Source of the DNA: Actinomycetota bacterium | Lineage (GTDB): Bacteria > Actinomycetota > Acidimicrobiia > Acidimicrobiales > UBA8592 | Assembly (NCBI GenBank): GCA_002715425.1 | Contig: PAYW01000040.1 | Span: 1 to 26,154 of the forward strand | Direction: 5' to 3' | Length of the DNA stretch: 26,154 bases | Shown here: positions 15,237 through 22,843 of the stretch, in pieces | Layout of the letters: each line of letters opens with the position of its first letter | Numbering within the stretch: the stretch's first letter is position 1 | Program-made: the position numbers and the translations under genes | Notes under the pieces: generated by a model | Databases searched by the model: none | The model's input: only the letters and a program-made list of their open reading frames with translations | What the model was told of the DNA's origin: nothing

Positions 15237-16442
15237 ATGAGTTCGGGATTCGACAAAGGCCGACTACAAAGAGTCGCTGAGCTATGTGATCGGTACGTCA
15301 GCGATGGAAAGTTCCCCTGCGCGCAAGTGCAAATAGCTCATAGAGGTTCAGTTGCTTTGCGACACACAGTGGGATCAGCAGATATCGAAAGCGGGGCCTC
15401 TCTCCGAGAAGACGCTATTTTTCGCATCTACTCAATGACAAAGCCAATTACATCCATAGGCCTGATGCAGCTATATGAAAAGGGCCTCTTAATCCTTGAG
15501 GACCCGGTGGCGAAGTACATTCCGGCATTTGCAGATCCACAAGTCCTCGTAGGTGGGTCCTACCTTAATCCTGTTACCCGTCCAGCGCAGACAGAGCTAA
15601 CCATAAGAGACATGCTCCTACACACTTCAGGACTGACGTACGGATTCCACTACTCAAACAATTTGGACAAAATGTACCGGTACAAAAAAATCGCCGGTGC
15701 TGCAGAAGGAGCTAACGGGACGCTTGAAGACAAAATTAATGAACTTGCAGCCCTGCCACTCCTATTTGATCCTGGAACTGCATGGAACTATTCAATGTCA
15801 ACTGATGTGTGCGGAAGATTAATCGAAGTGATTAGTGGGTTAGGTCTGGACGAATATTTAGAAGAATATGTGCTTGGTCCGATCGGAATGAATGACACAG
15901 GATTTTACGTGAAGGAAGGAAAAGGTGATCGCTTTACTTCGAACTACGCCATCACGCCAAAGGACCCACTTATGTTGATAGATCCCGCAAGCGAGAGTCC
16001 ATATCTAACGCAGCCCCTATTTCTTTCCGGAGGTGGGGGGCTAGTGTCAACTATCGATGACTACCAACGTTTCGTGGACATGCTACTCAATGGGGGGGAG
16101 ATCGATGGCAATCGAATCATTGGGCGCCACACACTAGAATTCATGACGCTAAATCATCTACCGGGTGGTGCAACACTTAACGAATTAGGCCAATCGACCT
16201 TTACTGAAACAGCAATGGAAGGAATGGGATTCGGGCTCGGATTTTCAGTACTCGTTAACCCGGCTGCAAATGCTGCTTTAGGTTCAGTAGGGGAATTCGC
16301 ATGGGGAGGAGCTGCTTCGACTCGATTCTGGGTAGATCCTCTGGAAGAAATCACCTGCGTCTTTATGACCCAATTCATGCCTTCGAGTCATTACCCGATC
16401 CGTCGGGAGTTAAAAGCAGTCGTCTATCAGGCGTTGAAATGA
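15237..16442 (+). CDS. Serine hydrolase of the class C beta-lactamase/esterase EstB family
   Basis: A 401-residue hydrolase of the penicillin-binding-protein-like fold. The nucleophile motif is S66-M-T-K69 in IYSMTKPITSIG, the second motif is at Y185 in WNYSMSTDVCGRLIE, and a glycine-rich FAWGGAAST near residue 355 stands in for the KTG box. There is no signal peptide, so it is probably a cytoplasmic esterase, lactonase or transesterase and not a secreted beta-lactamase. The start has GGGGG five bases upstream. It precedes the P450 pair on the same strand across 110 bases and could hydrolyse an ester or lactone in the same pathway. The exact reaction is unknown. Confidence 0.88.
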   Translation: MSSGFDKGRLQRVAELCDRYVSDGKFPCAQVQIAHRGSVALRHTVGSADIESGASLREDAIFRIYSMTKPITSIGLMQLYEKGLLILEDPVAKYIPAFADPQVLVGGSYLNPVTRPAQTELTIRDMLLHTSGLTYGFHYSNNLDKMYRYKKIAGAAEGANGTLEDKINELAALPLLFDPGTAWNYSMSTDVCGRLIEVISGLGLDEYLEEYVLGPIGMNDTGFYVKEGKGDRFTSNYAITPKDPLMLIDPASESPYLTQPLFLSGGGGLVSTIDDYQRFVDMLLNGGEIDGNRIIGRHTLEFMTLNHLPGGATLNELGQSTFTETAMEGMGFGLGFSVLVNPAANAALGSVGEFAWGGAASTRFWVDPLEEITCVFMTQFMPSSHYPIRRELKAVVYQALK

Positions 16443-16542
16443 TGGGCAGTGTCTAATGGAAAAGACAGCGAATGCGTTCTACTCAATAATCAGCCAAGAA
16501 GAAATTAAGAAACAAAGACAGACCAGTAGTACCCTTAGGGGG

Positions 16543-16548
16543 AGGAGG
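16543..16548 (+). promoter_or_regulatory. Shine-Dalgarno site fixing the P450 start at 16553
   Basis: AGGAGG within a longer purine run lies four bases before the ATG at 16553. A TTG directly upstream (16550) is in frame but would leave only one base of spacing, so the ATG is the likely start. The rest of the 110-base gap after the hydrolase shows nothing else I can name. Confidence 0.75.
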
Positions 16549-16552
16549 CTTG

Positions 16553-17998
16553 ATGACAAGAACAAATCCTTTTGATGCAGCCTTAGAAGGTTTTCCGAAT
16601 AAGATCGGAGAAGGAGCGGAGGCCTATAGGAAATTTCCGCATATGCCCGTTGGTGAAGCAGTAGATATGGGGCATGACGAGAATGGAATTCCGCTGTTCG
16701 ATCCCAGGATATTCGATAGCGGTGAGTTCGCACGCAACCCGTACCCCTATTACCGAATCCTGCGCGATCACTATCCGGTCTTCCATGACCAATTACACAA
16801 TTGTTATTTTGTAACACGTTATGAGGACATCACAGACTGCTACTTTGACGAAATTGGATTTAACACAATACCCAAAGGATCTTCGAGCGGAGTCCTTGGA
16901 AATACACAACTCGAACTGAGCGGAATAGAACATCGTCGGCGACGCAACATCTATGGTCGCCACCTCGTCGGAGCCGCGCTGACCAAACGAATCCACGCTC
17001 TTAAGGAACTAGGAAATGAGCTGATCGATGAATGGTGGGACCCTAATAACAATAAGGGCATAGAAATAAACGAGGACACTAATACAGTCACCCTAGAACT
17101 TGGGAAAGCCTTTGCGAATGAATTCCCTATCTCCGTAGTGGCACAAGTCCTGGGGATCCCCCAAGACGCTCGCGAACAATTCACTTGGTGGTATGACGCA
17201 ATGATGTCTGGTCTTGGTGGATCTGACACGCACCATGAAGGGCTCGAAGCTAGGCAGGATCTTGAAGAATATGTCGAAGAACTTGTTGAAGAGCGTAGGG
17301 CGAATCCGACGTACCTCCATGATGAAAACGGTAATGAGATATGTTTAGATATCATCTCCGAACTGTGCCATTCAGAGATTGATGGTTCGGTTATGTCAAC
17401 AGAAGAGATCACGTCCTTCATCGCTCTAGTAGTTGGGGGAGGGGGAGAAACAACTCGAGGAGCGATCTTGAATCTCTGGTACCTTCTCTTGCAGCACCCT
17501 GATCAATACCACCAGGTCAAAGAGAATGAAGAATTATGGGACACGGCATTTCATGAAATGTTGCGACATTCAACTTCTATAGGCGGTCAGCCGCGCCACA
17601 ACACGTTCGATATAGTTATGCACGGCGTTCATATTCCCGCAGGTTCCTTGATGCACATGGTTGACGTATCAGCTAACCACGATGAAAGAATCTTTAAAGA
17701 CCCTGAAGACTTTAATATCTTCCGTGATGACCTATACAGCGGGAAAATTCTGCGCTCTGGCCATAATAAGGAAGGGAAATGTAGCCATATGGCATTTGGC
17801 GTGGGCCCCCACTTGTGTCCCGGAGCATGGATATCCCATCAGGAAACAGTAATAGGCTCACAAATCCTTGATGGAGTTTTCAAAAACGTCAGAATAAACA
17901 CAGATCGTATGCCTAAAGACATCGATGGGAAATCTCTTGCCCCTATAGGGTTGAAATCTATTCGTGAACTATGGCTTGACTTCGATCTCCCGAGTTAA
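16553..17998 (+). CDS. Cytochrome P450, catalytically intact member of a tandem pair
   Basis: A 481-residue soluble P450 with an N-terminal extension of some 50 residues compared with ordinary bacterial P450s. Heme contacts are complete: C-helix H127 followed by four arginines (EHRRRR), I-helix GGGGETT with E299/T300, ExxR as E335-M-L-R338, and the heme loop FGVGPHLCPG with thiolate C422. It should be an active monooxygenase. The next gene begins after only two bases and encodes a related protein with matching blocks (ARDPYPLLEILRENYP against ARNPYPYYRILRDHYP here) that has lost the heme ligand. The pair therefore looks like a duplication in which one copy stayed catalytic. No dedicated P450 ferredoxin is adjacent; the nearest electron carrier is the Rieske ferredoxin at 20087. 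The substrate is unknown. Confidence 0.94.
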   Translation: MTRTNPFDAALEGFPNKIGEGAEAYRKFPHMPVGEAVDMGHDENGIPLFDPRIFDSGEFARNPYPYYRILRDHYPVFHDQLHNCYFVTRYEDITDCYFDEIGFNTIPKGSSSGVLGNTQLELSGIEHRRRRNIYGRHLVGAALTKRIHALKELGNELIDEWWDPNNNKGIEINEDTNTVTLELGKAFANEFPISVVAQVLGIPQDAREQFTWWYDAMMSGLGGSDTHHEGLEARQDLEEYVEELVEERRANPTYLHDENGNEICLDIISELCHSEIDGSVMSTEEITSFIALVVGGGGETTRGAILNLWYLLLQHPDQYHQVKENEELWDTAFHEMLRHSTSIGGQPRHNTFDIVMHGVHIPAGSLMHMVDVSANHDERIFKDPEDFNIFRDDLYSGKILRSGHNKEGKCSHMAFGVGPHLCPGAWISHQETVIGSQILDGVFKNVRINTDRMPKDIDGKSLAPIGLKSIRELWLDFDLPS

Positions 17999-18000
17999 GC

Positions 18001-19293
18001 ATGGAGTCATACGAGGCTGATTTCGAAGATGAACCTACACCCGAGCCTGGGTACAGAACCTACGAGGTGTACCAACGGGAGCGCGTTGGAGAAACGACAA
18101 ACTTAATAAAACCACGAGAACTGATATCGGATGAATACGCTCGTGACCCTTACCCACTGTTAGAGATATTACGTGAGAACTACCCGTGTTATAGGGATTG
18201 GTTGAGCAACTGCTTTTGGATTACGCGCTATGACGACGTAACATCCGTGTTTGCTGACGAGCAAAATTTTGAGACTCGACCAAAACGCTGGTATCTGGAT
18301 TCTATAAACTATGGACGTGACCTTTGGAAACACCTTCCTATTCAGTGGGCATATGAGAAAAAAATCGATGAGAATATAAGAACTGTCTCAGAGGAAGCGA
18401 TATGGTCGCTCGACGGATCAACAATGGATCTTGCAAAAAATTTCGCTGCACGGATCCCATTGGCACTCTGGCAAAAGATACTTAATATTCCATTAGAACA
18501 GGCTCAAGAGTTCGCTCACCTTTACCTCCAAATGCAACGTGGTGCCAGATGGAATCCACAGTTTAGACAAAAAGCCTTGCAGTCCATGCAAGGATTATCC
18601 GACCTTCTTGAACCTATATTCAACGACCGTTGCCAAAATCCGGAAGATGATTTTATTAGTGCAGTTGCGCAACTCCAGCTATCAGGGGCTCCTCCTACCG
18701 TGAAGGACCTCGTTACAACAATCCTCGAACTAGATCATGAGACTTTACATGGGGGGCTTTCGAATCTTTGGCTGAACTTGCTTACAAACCCAACAGAGAT
18801 GGAAAAAGTAAGAAATGATCATCGTCTCATGAAATTCGCGTGGTTAGAAACACTTCGCTATTCTCCGCCAGTTATGATCGCTGATAGATTCGCTCGCCAG
18901 GAAGTCGAAAGATTCGGAAGGTTGATTCCCAAAGGGGGTTTACTTCGATGCTCAGCTGCGGCAGCAAATCGAGACCCTCGCCAATTCGATGAACCTAATG
19001 TATTTATTATTGGGAGAAAGGATCTCTGTCAGCGAGAACCACGCGGACAGTATCGTGCTGATGGGCTTCCATCTGGAATAGCATTTGGCCTTGGAAGGCC
19101 ATCCATTCATCCTGCAGTTCCTAAGGGTAGGCCAAGATCGAGATATGCATTGATAAGGGATGCGGCTGTGACGGCTTCGCTGCTGCTTCTTGAAGAAAAG
19201 CCCTCAGTGAAAATTGCTGATGGGGCAGAACCGCACCTTACCTGTTCGCAACTAGGAGAAATGCACACCTGCTGGGAATTGCCGGCCTGTTAA
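18001..19293 (+). CDS. P450-like protein lacking the heme-thiolate cysteine
   Basis: A 430-residue P450-fold protein directly behind the intact P450 and homologous to it along most of its length (RDPYPLLEILRENYP, WLSNCFWITRYDDV, ANRDPRQFDEP). The K-helix ExxR is kept (E283/R286), as is an acid-threonine pair in the I helix (E247/T248). The glycines before that pair are replaced (LELDHET), the C-helix His/Arg cluster that contacts the heme propionates is WAYEKK (116-121), and the heme loop reads FGLGRPSIHPA (362-372). The position seven residues after F362, always cysteine in P450s, is I369, with H370 next. The other two forward frames do not restore the motif and the frame is open throughout, so this is not an obvious frameshift. 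It may be a non-catalytic partner like EryCII or DesVIII, or a P450 with another axial ligand. Confidence 0.88.
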   Translation: MESYEADFEDEPTPEPGYRTYEVYQRERVGETTNLIKPRELISDEYARDPYPLLEILRENYPCYRDWLSNCFWITRYDDVTSVFADEQNFETRPKRWYLDSINYGRDLWKHLPIQWAYEKKIDENIRTVSEEAIWSLDGSTMDLAKNFAARIPLALWQKILNIPLEQAQEFAHLYLQMQRGARWNPQFRQKALQSMQGLSDLLEPIFNDRCQNPEDDFISAVAQLQLSGAPPTVKDLVTTILELDHETLHGGLSNLWLNLLTNPTEMEKVRNDHRLMKFAWLETLRYSPPVMIADRFARQEVERFGRLIPKGGLLRCSAAAANRDPRQFDEPNVFIIGRKDLCQREPRGQYRADGLPSGIAFGLGRPSIHPAVPKGRPRSRYALIRDAAVTASLLLLEEKPSVKIADGAEPHLTCSQLGEMHTCWELPAC

Positions 19294-19301
19294 TAGAACT
19301 C

Positions 19302-20072
19302 TCAGGATTCTGGATCGGGTAATACGCAGGGAAATCCTGCATATAAACCTATGTTGTCACCAGTCCTACCTTCAGGCCCTTCAAGGAGAAGTTGAACAAG
19401 AACTTCTGCGGTTTCTTCTGGCTTCATCCAGCTTTCAACCCATGCCGGATCTGGATTTGGCCCACTCCATGATCTAATCATCTCGCTGTCGGTTGCCCCA
19501 ATACACAGGTTATTAACCCTGATGTTGTAGCCGGCTAAGGACTTGGCCCAGTCGAAGGCAAGCCCATTTAGTGCCCATTTTGATGCGTTATAAAGATCCA
19601 TATTCCCATGGCCGTGATGACGAGAAGAGCCGGGCGCAGGTTTGACGTGGTCGGTGCTGACATTTACGATCTCTCCGTAATTCTGTTCCACCATTATGGG
19701 GGCAACAGCACGACCGAAAAGAAACGCTCCGCGAATATTCGAACCAAATAATCTTTCGTAATTTGATAAGGACTCGTCCCAATCGTCTAACGGACCAGTT
19801 CGTAGGACTTCTCCGGCGTTATTTACAAGAATGTCAACTGATCCAAACTTGGCAACAGTCGTATCTACAACCGATCGAACGTGGTCTGGGTCAGAGACAT
19901 TACCAATATGCCAATCGGCGCCAATCTGTTGTCCGACTGTAGATACCGATTCTCGTTTATCTGTTATGACGACATTACAATCTTCCTCAGAAAACCGTCG
20001 AGCGAACGCAGCGCCCACGCCCTGGGCAGCTCCTGTAATGATGATAACTTTCTCCTTAAGCGTGATACTCAT
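19302..20072 (-). CDS. Short-chain dehydrogenase/reductase (SDR)
   Basis: A 256-residue classical SDR using NAD(P). The nucleotide-binding motif TGAAQGVG is at residues 13-20, NNAG is in DILVNNAGEV, the catalytic serine is in VNVSTDH, and the YxxxK pair is Y161 and K165 (LYNASKWALNG). An insert rich in His and Gly (SSRHHGHGN) lies between the serine and the tyrosine. It is the last gene of a minus-strand operon, 14 bases after the Rieske ferredoxin, with a GAAGGT site eight bases before the ATG. A likely role is oxidation of the diol or alcohol formed by the Rieske oxygenase; this is inference from gene order. It converges with the P450-like gene across an eight-base gap. Confidence 0.92.
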   Translation of the reverse strand: MSITLKEKVIIITGAAQGVGAAFARRFSEEDCNVVITDKRESVSTVGQQIGADWHIGNVSDPDHVRSVVDTTVAKFGSVDILVNNAGEVLRTGPLDDWDESLSNYERLFGSNIRGAFLFGRAVAPIMVEQNYGEIVNVSTDHVKPAPGSSRHHGHGNMDLYNASKWALNGLAFDWAKSLAGYNIRVNNLCIGATDSEMIRSWSGPNPDPAWVESWMKPEETAEVLVQLLLEGPEGRTGDNIGLYAGFPCVLPDPES

Positions 20073-20086
20073 ACTATTTACCTTCT

Positions 20087-20470
20087 CTACCTTGTCTGAA
20101 AAAAGTCACCTAGGCCTTCTGAGGCACCTTTGTCTTTTTTGTTACTATCTTCTTGTGGTAAGGCAACGGCTACTCCGTCATCTAATTGAATCTTGAAGCA
20201 AGGAACTCCCTCATAGGCTGGAGGGCCACTATGCTCTCCTGTTCGGACATCAAATGATGTTCCGTGTAGAGGGCACGTTAACTGGTAGCCGCGAAGACGA
20301 CCTTCACTTAAAGGAGTATCAGCATGACTACAGTTGTCTTCAAGGCCAAACAGCTCTCCATTTACTCGACAAACAACGATTCCATAATCACCGATATCCT
20401 CGAATACTTGTAAATCACCATCTTTGAGTTCATCAAGATTCCCTAGTTGATGGGCGTCCGGATCACTCAT
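20087..20470 (-). CDS. Rieske-type 2Fe-2S ferredoxin
   Basis: A 127-residue electron carrier. The cluster ligands are C47 and H49 in CSHADTPLSEG and C66 and H69 in CPLHGTSFD, the standard Rieske pair spacing. The first 107 residues match ferredoxins of ring-hydroxylating dioxygenases and small nitrite-reductase subunits; a charged tail rich in Asp, Lys and Gly follows. Its ATG overlaps the TGA of the oxygenase alpha subunit (ATGA), so translation is coupled and it is most likely the electron donor of that enzyme. No ferredoxin reductase is present in the window, so the reductase must come from elsewhere. Confidence 0.93.
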   Translation of the reverse strand: MSDPDAHQLGNLDELKDGDLQVFEDIGDYGIVVCRVNGELFGLEDNCSHADTPLSEGRLRGYQLTCPLHGTSFDVRTGEHSGPPAYEGVPCFKIQLDDGVAVALPQEDSNKKDKGASEGLGDFFQTR

Positions 20471-21837
20471 GCGGGACTCATGGCAATGTATTTATCGAGA
20501 GTTTGATGGAAATAACGGATTCTATTCTCTTGTGAAGGAAGGTACTCGCCTTTATAACCTCGTGAGCGCAATCCTTTATGCTGCGTGGTCCAGATTGCCA
20601 CATCCTGATCAATTCCTGGCCCGCAGCTCACTTCTCCCGCACGTCCAACAATATGTTCTACTTGATGATCTACAGATACCCAATCCTTCATCGAATTTGA
20701 ATAGTACTCGGTTGCTCCTTGGGGAAACATAGTTAAGTACCACATGTCAAAAATGCATTTATTTGGGTCTGTGGGGTGTGGGGCAGACCGAAGAAAAATA
20801 CAGCCATCAGGTTTCATACTGAATGAGAGGTTAGGAAATATTGTGTAGTGGTAGTTATCTGTTAACTGTTCGTCAGAATACCGAGAGAAATCGTATCCTT
20901 TAGATACTGATAGTTCACGTTTCCTCTGCTGAAGCGCAACGCGTAAACCGGATAGATTGTCACGGTATGGTTCTGGATCAAATTCCCAAAAATCAAAATC
21001 CTTTTTCATACCTTTAAAAGTTTTATCGGCAGATCCTTTATATTGCGGACCAGGGCCTCCGCCAGGCATAAGCATCCGACAGTGCCCAGATGGATATAAA
21101 TCAAACTGGCAACCACTGTGGTGTTCATTCAAATGATTAAGGGTCTGGGGGTGGACGAACGGAAGGTGGTAACTTTCGTTAAAATTATCTTGAACGCATT
21201 TCCAATTCCATTCCCCTTCGATGGTTACCCAATGCGTTCGCTTCATTTCTTCCATGCGGTATGAGTCCAGATGTTCGGTAACAGGATTTAGCCAGTCTCT
21301 AAGACTGTCAGATTGAGGATCCATATTGAACCAAATGAAACCCGCCCAAGTTTCGCATGGAATTTCAACTAAGTTTAATTTCCCACATGGCGACCCTTGT
21401 GGGAAATCATCTTCATCATATGCCCACGTGCACTCACCGGAAGAGCTGAATCTCCAACCGTGGTAAGCACACTGGAATTCTCCACTTGCCAAGGTTCCGA
21501 CTTCTGCAGTTACTAGTTGGTTTCCGCGATGCTGGCAAGCGTTATAGAAGGCTCGTATTTCGTGGTCTTCGCCGCGAACACAAATAATCGATTCATGGAC
21601 GATGTCATACTTAACGTAGTCTCCTGGATCAGGTATCTGGTCAACTCTCCCTGCAATCTGCCAGACTCTGGTCCACATTCGCTCCCATTCTTTCTGGGCA
21701 AAAGCAGGGGAGTAGTAACGGTAACCAAAAATATTTTGTTCTGAACCTAAATCGGGATCTGGGGCTTTATCTCGTGGTATGCCCGTAATCTCAAGATGAG
21801 TTGATCTTGTGTCAGTCATAAGAAAGTTTTTCTGCAT
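20467..21837 (-). CDS. Rieske non-heme iron oxygenase, alpha subunit
   Basis: A 456-residue terminal oxygenase. The Rieske domain has C101-x-H103 (NACQHRGNQL) and C123-x2-H126 (CAYHGWRF). The mononuclear iron site is in DNFNESYHLPFVH, with H224 and H229 as ligands; D412 in DQDVAIW is a likely third ligand. The acidic residue three before H224, which bridges the two metal centres and is usually Asp, is Glu (E221); carnitine oxygenase CntA also has Glu there. No beta subunit gene is adjacent, so an alpha-only oligomer is likely. The start at 21837 has no Shine-Dalgarno site; an ATG at 21819 is an alternative that removes six residues. It heads the operon with ferredoxin and SDR. The substrate is unknown: aromatic acid, quaternary amine and steroid oxygenases all share this layout. 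Confidence 0.93.
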   Translation of the reverse strand: MQKNFLMTDTRSTHLEITGIPRDKAPDPDLGSEQNIFGYRYYSPAFAQKEWERMWTRVWQIAGRVDQIPDPGDYVKYDIVHESIICVRGEDHEIRAFYNACQHRGNQLVTAEVGTLASGEFQCAYHGWRFSSSGECTWAYDEDDFPQGSPCGKLNLVEIPCETWAGFIWFNMDPQSDSLRDWLNPVTEHLDSYRMEEMKRTHWVTIEGEWNWKCVQDNFNESYHLPFVHPQTLNHLNEHHSGCQFDLYPSGHCRMLMPGGGPGPQYKGSADKTFKGMKKDFDFWEFDPEPYRDNLSGLRVALQQRKRELSVSKGYDFSRYSDEQLTDNYHYTIFPNLSFSMKPDGCIFLRSAPHPTDPNKCIFDMWYLTMFPQGATEYYSNSMKDWVSVDHQVEHIVGRAGEVSCGPGIDQDVAIWTTQHKGLRSRGYKGEYLPSQENRIRYFHQTLDKYIAMSPA

Positions 21838-21900
21838 TTTAAGATAGTTTATTAGTTAGATCACAAAGAATGCAGAAACTAAAAATATTTCGAGGGTAAA

Positions 21901-22380
21901 ATGTTTGATTTGTTGCCGGAAAGGCTCGCTTGGTACATCGTAGGTCCTTCTCTTGGACTTCTGATTGTGATCTTTTTTCTTGTGCTAAACCAACCATTAG
22001 GCGCTAGCGGTGCTTATGTGCATTCGTTAAAATTGATTCAACGTAAAACTGACGTCGCAGTTTGGAGAATCTGGTATTTCTTCGGCATCTTCTTAGGAGG
22101 AATTCTCACAACACAGATTTTCAGAGATTCAGGGAAGATCCGATCAGGATACTCAACGATGATAGAGGTGATGCAAGGCGGACCAACAATACTTATAGTT
22201 TTCGTAGGTGCTGTTGTCATGGGCTACGGAGCAAAAGTAGCTGGAGGCTGCACCTCTGGTCATGGCATATGTGGAACGTCCCAACGCTCCGTCGCTTCCA
22301 TGGTTGCGACAGGGACCTTTATGACCACAGCAGTCCTTACAACCCTTGTTATCAGAATATTATCTGGTGGTGATCTATGA
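21901..22380 (+). CDS. YeeE/YedE (DUF395) family transporter, first half
   Basis: A 159-residue membrane protein with about four hydrophobic segments, beginning with WYIVGPSLGLLIVIFFLVL. The family signature GGCTSGHGICGTSQRS is present with C117 and C124. YeeE/YedE proteins such as TsuA move thiosulfate or related reduced sulfur compounds across the inner membrane using cysteines. In many bacteria the two pseudo-symmetric halves are separate genes, as here. A GAGGG site lies just before the ATG. The stop overlaps the start of the second half by four bases (ATGA), so the halves are made together. The upstream 63 bases are shared with the divergent Rieske operon. Confidence 0.88.
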   Translation: MFDLLPERLAWYIVGPSLGLLIVIFFLVLNQPLGASGAYVHSLKLIQRKTDVAVWRIWYFFGIFLGGILTTQIFRDSGKIRSGYSTMIEVMQGGPTILIVFVGAVVMGYGAKVAGGCTSGHGICGTSQRSVASMVATGTFMTTAVLTTLVIRILSGGDL

Positions 22381-22832
22381 AGAACTCTATGGGGCTTCTT
22401 TTCGGAGCGTGCTTTGGGGGCTTACTTGGCGCAGCAAATCTGCATGAGTATGACACCATTCATGCAATGTTAAGGCTCGATGAATTCGACGTCTATGGTC
22501 TAATGGCGTCTGCCATCGTAGTTGCTGCAGGGTTATTGTGGTGGCTTGAACGTCGGCCAACTTCCACGGTGTTTGATGGGAGATTAACGCTTCAACGATC
22601 TCGCCCTAAAAGACACCACATCATAGGGGGAGGACTTTTCGGAATCGGATGGGCAATAGCGGGAACCTGCCCAGCGCCAGCTTTAGTGATGGTTTCATCA
22701 GGAGCGCTCTATGGCTTAATCGTCATTCTTGGTATCTTTATTGGAATTTACCTTGGAGATCGCAACAATATTTCATCTTCATTTGGAGATGGAGAGCACC
22801 ATTCCTCTAGTGAGGAATTTATCTCACTTTAA
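22377..22832 (+). CDS. YeeE/YedE family transporter, second half
   Basis: A 151-residue membrane protein with hydrophobic segments at the N-terminus (LLFGACFGGLLGAA), the middle (LMASAIVVAAGLLWWL) and the C-terminal half (GLIVILGIFIGIYLG). The conserved motif WAIAGTCPAPALV carries C98, the position that faces the pore in related sulfur transporters. It should pair with the preceding gene to form a complete channel for a reduced sulfur compound. The C-terminus is short, hydrophilic and Ser/Glu-rich. A small hairpin lies within the last 32 bases of the gene. No sulfurtransferase or rhodanese gene is adjacent, so the downstream use of the sulfur cannot be read from here. Confidence 0.87.
   Translation: MKNSMGLLFGACFGGLLGAANLHEYDTIHAMLRLDEFDVYGLMASAIVVAAGLLWWLERRPTSTVFDGRLTLQRSRPKRHHIIGGGLFGIGWAIAGTCPAPALVMVSSGALYGLIVILGIFIGIYLGDRNNISSSFGDGEHHSSSEEFISL
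22801..22818 (+). terminator. Possible terminator hairpin inside the end of the transporter gene
   Basis: ATTCCTC and GAGGAAT form a perfect seven-base stem around a TAGT loop, followed by a moderately T-rich stretch ending TCACTTT. The stem is AT-rich and the U-tract is interrupted, so termination would be weak. It sits inside the coding sequence, just before the stop and the convergent cupin gene. Confidence 0.3.
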
Positions 22833-22843
22833 CTTCAAATGGT

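Noticed and set aside
15237..16442. A secreted beta-lactamase conferring antibiotic resistance.
   Set aside because: No signal peptide and a motif pattern closer to family VIII esterases.
16456..16575. A possible 39-residue open frame starting at an ATG in the gap before the P450 and overlapping its start.
   Set aside because: No ribosome site, no recognisable features, and it overlaps the well-supported P450 start in another frame.
16951..17421. Open frame of 156 codons opposite the intact P450.
   Set aside because: Serine-rich shadow of the P450 coding frame with no supporting signals.
19081..19125. A sequencing frameshift as the cause of the missing P450 cysteine.
   Set aside because: Both other forward frames were read through this region; neither gives FxxGxxxCxG, and the annotated frame stays open and P450-like before it. 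A local multi-base error cannot be fully excluded.
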